This document shows, in pieces, positions 31,481 through 44,420 of a stretch of DNA of 64,000 nt. The DNA is taken from the NCBI RefSeq assembly GCF_028858725.1, contig NC_084775.1:15397597-15461596 (forward strand), read 5' to 3'. A model generated the notes under the pieces. It searched no databases and was not told the DNA's origin. It was given only the letters and a program-made list of their open reading frames with translations. Within the stretch, counting starts at the first letter, position 1, and every line of letters starts with the position of its first letter. This stretch comes from Colius striatus. Lineage: Eukaryota > Chordata > Aves > Coliiformes > Coliidae. The position numbers and the translations under genes are program-made.

Positions 31481-34400
31481 CCAGACCTTCTGAGTGGGAG
31501 CTTTATTAAGAATTTCAGATGAATTTCAGGTACACCTCTGTGTACCTCAGCAAGGGCGTTTCTGCTGCTTCATAACAGAGCATCTGGCCCTTTTCTACCA
31601 TGAAGCAAACATTTTTGTCACTGTCAGGTGGTGTTTCCGTCCTTTTAGATAGGTACATGTTGCTCTAAGTGTTATAAATGATCATGTACTGCATTTTCAC
31701 CAGGAAGGAACATACCAGTCCATGCTGATGGAGCCAGTCTCACCATCCCTACTCTTGCTTTCTTCAGCCCTACAAGAGTTTGTGAAATCATTCTGTGTGT
31801 TCTTCCTTTGCAGCACCTAGTGAGTGAGCAGTGGGCTGCGAGACCAAGTCAATTTCTATTGAAGCTTCAGCTTTGCCAGCCTTGCTGAGGTGAGTAATCC
31901 TCCAGTGATACTCCTCTTTGGATTAAAGATCGTGGAACCAAGTTTCCTAATTAGAGAAGGCTTTGATTCAATATTGGATTTTCAGATGCAAGTTTCCCTT
32001 TGCACAGGTAAAGTCAACAGCTGCTTCTTTCAAAGGACATTTCCCTTAACATATTTGCATTTGCTGGAGCTGCCTCTTCAGCTTCGCTTGAAGGTCAATT
32101 AAATAAGCTCCACGGCTTCTCTAACGAGATGTGACACACATCAGCAAACTGGGCAGTTTTACACAGTGTGTGTTTAGGAATCCAAGCCAAGTATCCTCCT
32201 GTTTGGAATGGCAGGATCTCCAGCCTTCCTAAGAGCTCAGACAGCTTGCATTGAGTAATTATATGCTGTGTGTTTCATTAACAGATACTTAATCATGGAA
32301 ATTATGTGTCGTCAAGCCCATAGGCTGGGATTGTGCTGAAGCAAAAGAACAAGGATTACCCAATGTTTATCTAGTCACTGTGTCTTTCTGACTGCTTTCC
32401 TTGGCCTGCATACAGACATCCTTACCACACCAGAAGTCAGTTATGCCTTACTTTGCCCAGCTGCCAAGCTCCAAAGCTTTTCCTGAAGCATGTTACGCCT
32501 GCAGCATGGGGTAACATCTGGATGGGCACTTTGTTGCCCATCACACTGCACCCAATGTCAAGCTTTTTCTCCCTGCATTGCTTTTTTTGAGCAAAGGTGC
32601 CATCACAGATGAAAGGTCTCCTCTGCCTTCCCTCTTCTTATGGGGAGTGACTCACTTCCAGCTGCTAGATACCATTTTGGCCTTTTAGTTATGTTTTTCT
32701 ATGTATTAATTTTCAAGGATGCACTTTGTATTTTAGAGCACCAGTAGGGAACACTTTCCATGCTGAAAGTCTAATATTGATGTGACACAGTGTCACACAC
32801 CCCCCCATCTGCAGCTCTCCAGGGAGTGCTCCTCTGCTCCAGTGCCACACACTGAGTACCCAAACCCCAGCATACTGTATCACCTAATGTCCATCACCCT
32901 CATATGCACTTCCAGCATGTTCACTTCCTCCTCTCCCAGGACAGAGCAGGGCTTCTGTGACTCACTGTGCCCTTCTCCAGAGGTGTATCTGCGTTGCACA
33001 GAGCCCCTCAAACCACTGCATCGTCCTCCCTGGTGACTTCAGTGGTGTCAGTGATGAGAAGCTGGAGGATGATTAGCTTAGATGGGTGGGAAGCTGTGTG
33101 TGGGTGAGAGGGATGGAGATTAGCAGGGAGAGAAGCCAGTGCTAGAGGGAGGAAAGGAACAGTCAGACCAGAAGCTTGCAGGACACAAGCCAGTGACAGT
33201 TTTCAGGCTGTGGGACAGAACTTCCTTTCCTCTGTTCTAGAGAGAAAATGTCACTGTATAACAGTACAGTTTATCTCCAAGCATTTTTAGTTGAAGTCAA
33301 AATAATTACCAACATGAATACTTCTTTTTTTGTCCAACCAGTCACTTGAAGGTATATCTGATAGCACCTCTGCAATTAATTTTTCATGCCCACATTCAGC
33401 ATGCACATGCTACTTTAGACACAGCTAAATGCATCAGCTTCTCAGCTCTTCTACTCATTAGGTATTTTTGTTAGCTTTAGCTTGGCCAGCAGAAAAACCC
33501 TCTTTTCCTGGCACTGCAGGAGGTCCCTGCTGTGACAGGCTAAAATACCAAAAGATACAAGGGGTCTGTCATATGCTGTTGTCCTTTTGATTGAACTTGG
33601 AGAGAAAAGGCTTTTGTATAGCTTGTGGCCAGTTAGCCAGCACACTCCTAATATTACAGGCACAGATTTAGTGACCTGTAGGAGAAGTGAGATTGAAATA
33701 GGTTTATTACAGCTTTCCATGCCCCTAGAAACCATGTGTCTATGTTTAGGATTTTGAATGGCTCTCTTGTGCATTAGCATCTGGGCACTGCAGAAGGATT
33801 CATGTCTGGTTACTCCCAGCATCCATGCAAAGCTGAGGGAGTGCTGTTAGTCAGACTTTACAGGAGTGGAGCCGGAGCTTTGAGGTTGTGTTTATGTGAC
33901 AGAGTACCCTGCCACAGAAAGATTGAGGTGATGTAAACTTAAGTGGCTTGGATCCTGGAAAACTGTCCAGTTTCAAGGGGTTTTTATACACATGCTTGCC
34001 TTGTTCAACACTAGCCTGTGTGCAGTAAGCATCTTTGGGTTAAATTTACAGCAGAGGCTTGTGGTCAAGCAGAGAGCTGCTTCCAGGTGTCCCAAATCCT
34101 GGCTTACCCCATCAGCCCTTTCTGTGCAGAGGCTCCTTGGCTGGGTAAGTTACACATTCATTTATTAAATCATAACAAATGCATTTATCATTCTCAGTTA
34201 TTATCAGAACATACCTGAAAATCAGACCTTGCTGGTCTGTTTAAGCCACCTGGTTTTGTTTCTGTCACCATGAAGCTATGCCTTGTGTGCTGAGCCCTTC
34301 TGTGGATGCCAGGCAGGAGAGTTCACACTGGAGCCAGCAGAAAGCTTCCAGGAACCAAAGACACCTTCTCTGGCAGCACAATGACCCCTTCCAGCTACAG

Positions 34401-37400
34401 AGCTAAAATGCTTCACATGTCAGCCTCTCTATTGTTACCGAAAGAACAAAGTTAGCAGAAATATTACTTCCATGTTTGGGGCACTAATTAACTTCTGCAC
34501 ATTCCTGTACTTCAGTCAGGTCCCCACATTGCCTGCTTGCTCAAGTTCTGTCTGAGTGCTTTCCAGTTTAGGGTGGGACTTTAAATTCTCATTTTAAGAA
34601 ATTCCTGCCAATTTTGAGTGAGAAGAGCAAAGGTTTATTGTATTGCATGACCCGGTGGGAAAGGTGTAGGCAGCATTTTGTCACATGTCATTATGTTTCT
34701 GCTTTTTTCCAGAATGCCAAAGCCATGAGAAGCCCACAAGACCCAGGCCATGGCAAGGTGGATTTTCCTCTTCCAAATGCCATCCTGAGTGATGCCAGTA
34801 AAAATTCAGTGTAACCCAAGTCCCATTTTGCAGGCAGGACAGCTGAGGCATCCAGTGAACTGTTCAGCAGGATGCAGCACGTTTGCATCATTTCCCATTG
34901 TGATGAACTTTTTCATGGGGTATGTTCACGATGCCATGGTTTGTGCAACACCACTCTGTTGCTACAGAATTTCATGGGTCATCTTGGCCATGGTGGACTG
35001 ATATCAAAGAACTGCAAGGGGGGAAAAAAGGGCTTGTGTTTGTAACAGTCTCTTTTCAGCAAGTTTCTGTGTGCTGACAGTCAGAGAGACTGCCCCTGTC
35101 AAGTACTTACGTGTATGGATGGCACATCTCCTGCTCAGCAGTGCTGAGATTGCTGTCTGGGCTTTAGATGCAGTGTGAAAATGATGCATTCTAATCTTAA
35201 AGCTAGGGAGAAGGGTCTCTGCATCTTGCAGTACATTTAGTCTTGTGTGATCTGAAGTGCAGCGTGGGCTGGAGAGCGTCACAGAGAGCAGGTTGGGCTT
35301 TTGCTGTGTTTTACCAGGATCAAATTATCTCCTGTTCCCTCTGGGCTTTTTTTGTCTGCTTTGTTTGTTTCCTCTCAACTGGCTTGAGAAAGAATGTGGG
35401 TTATAAACAAAAGATGTCGAGGATTTAATTTAGCTGGTCAAAAAATACTCTTTTCAAATGGTAAAACTGAGGCTGAAAGAGAGGTCTGAGCTGCTGGGTT
35501 GAAAGGACAGGACTTTTTCTCAGTGCTGTTCAGCCATCCCTGGCCCCAGCAGTGCTGGGAGAGGCTCAGGTCCTAAGCTGATGACTCTGCCCTGTGCTGC
35601 CTTTGGACACAGCAGCACTGCTGTGCCTTGCCTGCTTTCTTCTTTAAATGCTGTGTCCAGGAAAGCCCCACAGAATTCACTGGTTAGCTTGCAGTTAGCT
35701 GGGGAGCAGATTAAAGAGGGAAAGGAAAGTGTTTGGAATCGTTAACAGAGGAGCAGAGCAGTCCCATTTCTTCCTTGGAAGTAATGCCTTTGGGGTGAAT
35801 AATTGATAACCATTTTAACACAAGCAAGAGTTAAATATGAACAAGAGGAGGCTGGGCATGTGGTGAAGAATTTCTCTTTCCCTTTTGACTGCAAACAATC
35901 CTTTCGGATCTGGTCACCCAAGAGAACTGGCAATGAAATGGGTGTGTGAAAGAGGAGGAAACCGGATATTATGTTACTTAAAAGTCATTCATCATGTCAC
36001 AGGAAGGCAGGAATCTGAACTCCTGAAATAAATAATCGCTGAAGGTGATCTCCCTACACAAAGGGACTGCTGCAGCGAGCCCCTTGCAACTGCTCAAGTA
36101 TTCCTGCTGTAATTAGGCCAGGTACCCAAGTGCTGTGCTTGCAGCCTGCTCAGGGAAGAACAGGACACATTAAAATGATTTCTTGCGTGAGACAGCTCCG
36201 TGAGCTGTCTGTACAAATGAACTTACTGCTCTGTTGTGCAGAAGGGAGTGCAATGCAGTATTCTCACCTCTGTTTTTACCAGTGTGGGTGCTGGAGTAAA
36301 GCAGGACTCTGGGTTAAATCCTCAAGCCTGAGTTGCAGAGGCTGAAGAGCCCTGTTCATGTCTGCACCTTGGCTCCAAGTACAAAATCAGTTGTTATTTT
36401 GCATTTCTCAGCAAGGAACATGATTTCCTTCTGTCTTTTAATGCCAGGCTTGTTTTTTCCTGCTCTGTGTAAAACAATCCCCCAGCCTTCCCCAGTGAGA
36501 ACAACGGCGTGGAAAGACCTGTTCAGTGTTTTATCTGGTGGCAACCTCAAAGTTGCAACTGCCTCAAAGAGTCAAAGTACACTTGACTCCACTCTGATGG
36601 CAAGCCCTACAGAAACTGAGGCATTTCCCTCGGTGCTTCAGCCCTGAAGTCGATAATACACGTCCATGTGCTTTTCACCTGTGTATTACACTGTGTCACA
36701 TTATAGTCGTGTTTTTCTTCCTGGAGGGTGCCTAAAGATCTCAACTGAGTGGCTTTGCAGTGTCTATCAGCATTTCCCGAGCTGCCTTTGTACACAGAAG
36801 CTGCAGAAGTCAGTCTGTGGGGCTGTTGGCCTCAACCTTTGCCTCTGCTCACTTTTCTGATCAAGTGCTCACCTCTCTCCATTCTGCAGAGCGCAGCTTT
36901 GGTGCAGGTCACGGACACCTCCCTAAATGTGCACGTTAGATGCACCACATGGTGTGTAATGGGGAATGAATTGCTAGGTAAACATTTAATAAATGTTCTC
37001 TCTGTCTTTATTTAAGCACCTTGAAGCCTGAGGTGTAATTTTTCATCAGCTAATGTGTGTGGCACTGTGTGAGGACGGCGCAGTGAGGATGCCAGCAGAG
37101 GCAGGACTGCCTCTCCTCAGATCTGGTTACAACACGACAGGACCCTGGAGAAGAAAAGGGGAGAATACAGTATGTGAGAGTTCAGTACTCCATCACTGTA
37201 GCACTGGTTTGAGTCTGTTTTCTGTAGGGTAGGTCTGTATCCACAGCTGCGGACAACACGTTGCACAGTGAGCTGGAGGCATCGCAGAGGTTGCAGCACG
37301 GCAGGGGAGTTGCTAAAATTCGGTATGTGAGTTGGAATCACATGAAAGATTCATGTGTAGTCTTAGCATCTGTTCCTCCTTTGGAGGATATCTGCACTTT

Positions 37401-40400
37401 TAATTTTTAAGCACGTCTTAGCCTCAGCCTGGGAAGAGGGATACTGTAACCAAGAGAATATACATTATTAACCTTAAAGCTTCCAGCTCCAGTCAGCTCC
37501 TACAGCTCGGACATTCCAGTTTCTGAGCAGGCAGATGAGCACCCAGCCCCTGGTCTGGGACCCTGGCACAGTCTTGGATGGGGCTGACTCCAGGGGCAGT
37601 TTTCACACCGGAGATGGACGCACTCACTGATGTCAATAGTTGGTCATTAACATACAGTGCTTATACCAGCTCATCAAAGATCACTGGTGCCTGCAATGTA
37701 ATCTCAAGGAAGATACAGTTTCTAGTTCTTATCTTGGAAAAGCAGCCACTTAAGTGTATGCAAGTAGCATGGGACAGAGTCACCCAGTCAATTATTAATG
37801 GTGCTTTTTTGGGGTGAGGACGTAGCCTCCTAGCTAGCTGCAGTGTTACGAAGGACCTTAACCAAGTTCAAAGCACCTTTTGAATGGTTTAGCTGGAATT
37901 GTTAACAGCTGACTTTAACAGCATTCAAGATGGACACCCAGGTAACTTTAATTATTAGTGGCTGTAGAGGTAGATGTATTTCAGCTAGCTAGAGGTGTAG
38001 TTCCATGTGGCGTTTCTGTTAACTGCATTAGTATTTGAGCAGTGTGTATCCTTAGGCTGGATGATGGTGTAATGACTCTGAAAGAATGTTTTTATAAAGC
38101 ACACATAATTCAGTCACAGGTATTCAGACTCATTTTAACAGCTGCATGGTGCAAAAGTGTGTGTGGTGTTTAACTCTGACAGTTCACCTTCAGCAGTAAG
38201 AATGGCTCTTATCCGTGGTGCCTCTGGATTCATAAATGCTCACCTTCCATCTCTGCTGCCTAATGTAATTTAGTGGCTGTTGACAAAGAACTTTCTTGGA
38301 AGCTGTGGCTGGGATGACATCTTCCTTGGTGCTAGTGATACCTTGACAAGGGAGATGACAGATGGAACTCCAGGATCAAACCAGCTACATTTTTTTCCAG
38401 CAAGATACTAAAATGTGGATGTTTATAACAGTGCTTGCAGTTGAGGTGCAGGTTTCTCAGTGTCTGCTGGTGATTTTCTCTTGCCATAGGCTGTAGCAAA
38501 ACTTCCAGAGAAAATTCAGTAAGAGCTCTGTAGCAGTGCTGCACCAGTGACACAGACTGATCCCTTAAGCAGTCAAGTTTACTCTTTCTAAATGCTCTGA
38601 AGTTCTGTTTGGACAGTGGTCACAGTCTTGGCGTGGCAATCTGTTCCCAGCAATCCCCATCAAATCCCATCACAAAGCCTGCTGATGGTTTTTGTAGGAC
38701 AGACATCTGGGTGACCTTGACATTCTTGGTCCAAAGTTGCCTCGTAAGCAAAGGAATAACTGGATGCAATTCTGTGATCTGCTTGACATTCTGCTTGCTG
38801 CAAAATAATTTGTTAGTCCCTCGTTTGTTTGTTGAGCATCAGTGTGTTGAGACCTGCTCAAAAGGAATATCTGCCTTTGCACCTCCTGTTCTCCTTTTCC
38901 CCACAGAAGGTTGTTGCCAGTGTTTGGGAGGGACAACAGAGTTCACACTCACGATGCGTTTCATGGAGGTCACTTGTGCAGCAGAAGTGGTGTCCTCAGA
39001 GGAACTGGGGGTGAAAAGCTTCACTGAGAGCTGCTCTGTCAAGTGACTGAGCTGGAGTCAGCTCAGTGCATAAAGAGAGGGAGGCCCTTGCTAGCTGGGG
39101 GAGGTTTGAAGAGAGGAGTGACACAGAGTCGCTGGGGAGAGGTGCTGAAGCAAAGGTGGTGATCTGAGAGAAGCAGAGGAGCGGAGCAGAGGTGGGAGCT
39201 GGCACCACGCAGAACAGATGACAGAGCTTGATGCTGGAGCCAAAGAGAAGTAAGCAAATTATTCCCCAAGACAAGGGAGAAGATCAGAGGCAGAGCATAA
39301 TTGGGCACTTGAGCTGCATGTACTGAGTCAGAGAGGGAAATGCAGTGACCAAAGGCAAGAGATGAATTAGTCTTTAATTAGTCATAATTAATTCCTTCCC
39401 CATCTTATGTCTGGTGATAACACAGACCAAAGGGAAGCCACAGTGGGTTTGCTTTGATGTGTCCTAGTACCAGAGGGGGAGGTAAAGGGATGTGTTGTAG
39501 GGAGCTGAAGTACCGACTGATACTCGGAGATGATGTGGGTGTCTGGCTGCACAGTGACCCTGGTACATCTGTGAGAGCTTTGCTTATTGCAGCCCTGAAG
39601 GGCTTTTCACTTTGCTTGTGATTTTCAGTGTGGCTACTCAATAGTGCATGGCTGAGCTGAATCAGAGGCAGTGGAGTCCCCTGTTCAGTCATCTAAACTT
39701 AAGCATAAGAACAGTCCCTGGGATGTGACAGGTACCTTGCCATTGAGGCTTTGAACTGCCATAGGAATGACAGAATTTATTGTTACTAATGGCTGTAGAA
39801 GGCTTGAAAATAATTGCTCCTCTGGGAGAATCTGTTTTATCTTACCCAATTTTAAAATCAATAATTCTTATCCTTCCCTTTTAATGTGTATTTGTTTGAC
39901 AGATCCAGACTCACCAACAGCTTTATTAGCTGGGGTTTTTTGCAACTTTGCTGTGGAGGTTTTTCTTCCTGCTGTTATAGTCTGTGACAGATATTTGTCA
40001 GAAATTAGTTATCCAACACAAAAAAAAGTGCAAATGCTCAAAGGAAAACACGTTTGCTCTTGTCAGGTAACCCCTTGCAGCTCTGTGAGCCCTGCTGATG
40101 TTAAACCTGCCCCTTCTTCCTTCATCCTCCCAGGACCTGCTCATTCCCAAACACCCAAAGCAGCATCACCCTGCTCCTTCTTCTCAATTTGTTCTTTGAA
40201 GGTCTGCTTTAGAGACCATAAAATCAGCACAGTGATCCTAATAGGATCTGTGAGTAATTCTTCAGTAATTCTTCTTTGTGTATCCTCACCCCATGTTTCC
40301 CCAGCTCTGGAGCTGTGACAGTGTCTGTCCCGCAGCCCTCTTGGCACGCCACCAAACCCGTTACCCAAACCGTTTATGGACTGACCCTAATCCTCTGGGG

Positions 40401-40540
40401 ACAGGAGCAGCATCCTCTGATTTGATAAGCACTGAACTCTGGATTTGCAGAGAGAGCTGCAAGGTGTGGAGGGGTTTCTGTGTAAGATCAGCCCTGCTCT
40501 CCTCTCCTCTCCTCCCGTGCGGTCTGAAGGAGCGTGGGGC

Positions 40541-40580
40541 TGGCAGCTCGGGCAGGGCTCTGGCAGCTCGGGCAGGGCTC
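40541..40580. repeat. 20-base exact tandem duplication
   Basis: TGGCAGCTCGGGCAGGGCTC occurs twice in a row and begins a third copy (TGGCAGC at 40581). It is preceded by a CTCCT-type pyrimidine repeat at about 40496-40515. Confidence 0.9.
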
Positions 40581-43500
40581 TGGCAGCACAGGGCTCCTCG
40601 GGCAGTGGGGGGCCTGTGGCCACCTGCCATGGAAATGGAGATTTTACCAACACAATGAAAGGCAAAACAAAGAAAACATTATCTCCAATGTGAGCTGCTG
40701 AGAAGCAAACAGCACCTTACATATGGTTCGGGTTTGGCACAGCCTTTATTTATACCCTCAGACAGGGCTCCCTGTCTAGTTATTTACTGTATTAATGACA
40801 GGAGACAGAATTACAGCAACCAGGCTGAGCACACTCATTACTGCCAGAGTGGTTGTGGTTCCCTCTGAGGCCAGCACAGCTGAGGGCTGCACACACAGCC
40901 CTGAGTGCGAGCAGACCCATGGCTGCAGGTGGAAGCCACGGCCATTCCTGGCCTCTCCTTCCTCCTCCCTCAGGCTGCTTTTCTGCTGTGTCCTCTCCTT
41001 GCTCACCATCCTGCAGAAAGGAAATCCTCAGTTCCATTTTGGGGATTAATAGCCCTCTGTGAGAAAAGCTCTTACAGGACAGACTGATGGTCTTGTAAAG
41101 GTGACACGTGTTTTTTCCTCCAAACCCCGCTCTGTTTTATTTTTCATAGCTAAAGCACTTCCTCCTAAATCACTGGAGTTATTTCCACCTCCTCAAAAAG
41201 CCATCCAGCTCCAAGTATAAAACCCAAGATAAATAATGGATAACCCTCCTTGTGCCCTTGTGTGAGACTCTTGCCAAGAAAGCTCTTCATTTCAGATGGG
41301 TTTTATTTCCAGGACAAGGAACATGTACTTTACTAGTAATGCTTTCTGATTCAAGCCAAGGATTTCTTATCATCTGATATGCAATATAGTAAAGTACAAA
41401 AGCATCTGCTGATATATTGGTCTTGTATTTGTTACCATCTCACCTCTGGCAGCAGTCACCTTCCCACTCTCTTTGGTGAAGGCTTCTTGTTTGAAGCTTG
41501 AAGCATTCTACACAAGTGGCTGTGGCAGAATGGACATTTCTGTGGATTCTTTCTTTTATCCTTGTTAAGCACAAGGAGAATTATTTCAGGTAGAAAACAC
41601 GATGCTTTAGTCTTAAACATTGCCAGTGTATTAAACCAAATCTTCCTTCCTCCCTCTGAGAGGAAAAAGAAAGAGGTGTTAAGGACCTGCACCACAGTGG
41701 TCATTTTCTTAATGCTTAAGTGTAAGAGCTGCTTTTTTTGTGGCTCCTTTAAAGCAAGCCTCTCCACTTACCTGGCTTTCCTACTTTACAGGTTTTCCCT
41801 GCTGGCTTTCACAGCTGCAGGCAGTGATGGAAGCTTCTCATGAGCACTGTGACAAGACTCTTTGTACCCTTAAAAGTAGCTTTTGTGCTATAGGGGTAGT
41901 GAAGGGACATCTTCTGACGATAGGACCCTCTCTTTCCTTTCCATACATTTCTCCTATCCTAAGCCTTAGCAGACTGTTGGCAGATTAATGCTGCAGCTGG
42001 CTGCAAAGCAAATCTGGCCTTAACAGACTCCCTGCGTCAGGCTGGTTGGTTGGTGGGGTGCAAGAGGCTCTCCTGGGGCTTCAGGTGGTAGCTTCCAGAA
42101 TGAAGCAATTATATGGCCTGTTGATAACATCTTTGTGCTTGACTTGTGAGTTCAAATGCCTGTTAGCAAAGTGCTTTGTGTGCAAAGGGGGTCCAGCAAA
42201 ACTGAAACAACAAGGAAGGTCTGGTAAAGATGTTTTCTAAGTCAGTTTGAAGGGGGTTTGCTCTTTATTCCCAAGACTATTCCCCACTCCGTTGTGGCTG
42301 CCTCTCCAGGCTTTGTTGAAATATCCCTCTTGCCAGTAACTTTGCAGCCAGGTGATGAGCCTGTGCTTGCAGCCCCTTCAGATGCCTGCTCTGAGTTGCT
42401 GCCACCTGCGTGCAGAACTGCAGCCTCGGCATCTGATGCTACTTCAAGCCTGACAAACCAGGCCCAGAGCAAGGGCACGCTCTAAATTAATGTGAGCATG
42501 TGGGTGACCTTTGCTGTAACTTGTGTGAATCCAACCTTGCATTGCAGCCTCTGCAAGTTCTTGCTTTGTAGTTGGTATCAAAGAAGCCTCTGATTTTTTT
42601 GTGGGGGGGCTCCTGTGCAGAGATAAAGGCTGTCTTTTGCTATGGGAGCTTGAGCTGTAGTCTTGTTTTGGACAGGGATTTGTTGTCCCAAGCATCATTC
42701 CTCTTGTCTGCTTTCAGTTTTGACACTGACTTGTCACCTCCCTCGAGAGCAGGAATGACACAGGCCAACTTCTGGCTTTCTCATGCCCAAAGCACTTTAT
42801 CATCAGGGTTGGTGTTGGAACACTTCTATGGGATATGTGATACTAACACTCCTTCTATCTGTGGCCTCCTTGCTGTGTCCAGAATTGTGTGCTTGGGTGC
42901 AAGGTGTCTCCTGTTTATCTGCAAGACTTTTGAATACATGAACTTCGTGTTGTTTAATGCTGCTCACCCTGTAACACATGGACTGTCAGACACTCACAGG
43001 CTGCCCTTCTCCTTCCTAGAAGGTGAATAAATCTGCTCTCCCTTATTTCCAGAAGCTTTACCTCTGACTGGTAGCTTTCCAGCTGGAAACCCTGTGATCT
43101 GTTAGCTAGGGACTTAAAAGCAATTTATACTTGCTATTAGGATGTCCTGTCCTGCAATTAATAAAGATTCAGGGTTCATTAAGGAGCTGCCTCTGATCCA
43201 GCAGCAGCAAATCTATGAAGAAAACTCTGGTATGTGTATCTGAGGAGCAACGAGTGAGAGCGAGAGCGTGCAGCCAGTGTCTCTGCTCTGGCCTCACAGG
43301 ATTTGTAGCTTGATTATGACTTTTTTATAGCCTGACACTTCCCAGGTGAGTGCAATTGCTTTTGCTTTCCTCGCTCATCATGGCTGGGGTGCAGGGGCAA
43401 AGACACCAGCGTCTCTGCTGCGTGTGGGACGGGGTGCTAAAGCAAGATGATCTTTCCTAGCAGTTGTTACGGCTTTGTGGGGTTGTGATGAAGCGTTTTG

Positions 43501-43629
43501 TGCTTCAGGTCAGCACTGGCACCCTCTGACAGTGCTGTGAGCTGGGAGCACTGCTGCAACCTGCAGTGCCAGAGGTGAGCTAGGACTTTTGGGGTGAGAA
43601 GGGCCGTTTTTCCCAACCTGTTCCCAAAG

Positions 43630-44420
43630 AGCAGGCTGCCTGGCACGAACCCAACATCCGAGCTGCTCGCATGAATGCGACAGGCAATTGTTTTATTCAA
43701 GCTGACGTGCCGAATGGGACTCTCCTTAATGATATTCTTTACCTGTCTCATTGTGCTGAAGTGGGGCCAGGGGGGTTGCAGAGGAGCCAGCAGGGCGAGC
43801 GCTGGCAGGTGGAACCCACCATCGGCACCGGTTTCATGCCCCGAGCCGCCCGGCGCGGCCGACGGAGACCCCGAGTAACAAGAAAGAGTTGCTAAGAACA
43901 AATCTCTATTGTTCCCCGTCATCTTTAAATGAGTGTCAAAGTAGGCAGGGGGGCTTTGACCGTTAACCGCACAATTTAGCCTGCCCGTTGTGTCCGGCAG
44001 CCCCCACTGCCTTGGAGCTTCTCGGATGAGAAAAGGCGGCCTCAGCCCCTTATAAATGGGCCAACTCTTCTCCTTTGTGTGCAGACTGCCCAGTGTGAAA
44101 TCCGCAGTGACGTTAAATGTTTTCTAATGAATAATTACTGAAAGGAAATGGAGGAATATATGTGTCATGGATTGTAGCGCGTTAAAATGTTTTCTTTTGG
44201 GCACAAAAATGTTGTCCTTCACCAGCGCCGCCATTGTTTCAGGGAGCCTTTTGTGGGGGTCTGATTCTCAATGGATTATCTGGGAGCGCTCGCATTTCAA
44301 ATAGAAATCAAAAGGCTCCTTTGGCAAACTAATGTTTTTCAAGATGGCAGCCATGAAGCCCATTTAGTATTTAAAGTTTGGGTTTTAAAGGAATGTTTGA
44401 ACTCTGGAGATTTTCTCACT
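43630..44420. promoter_or_regulatory. Strongest candidate conserved enhancer, 7.3-8.1 kb upstream of MYO1H coding start
   Basis: The stretch contains many CpGs in otherwise CpG-poor intergenic DNA and dense motif content: inverted GTCAAAG/CTTTGAC (43935-43960), SOX-like CCATTGTTT (44231-44239), OTX/CRX-type GGATTA (44273-44278), TCF-like ATCAAAAG (44307-44314) and YY1-like AAGATGGC (44341-44348). No repeat signature or plausible protein was seen in it. The character resembles an ultraconserved non-coding element, but this is inference. Confidence 0.45.

Noticed and set aside
40300-40700. Possible small gene in GC-rich stretch with overlapping frames
   Set aside because: The frames are short and low-complexity, and they are produced by a tandem duplication; no splice-consistent conserved block was seen.
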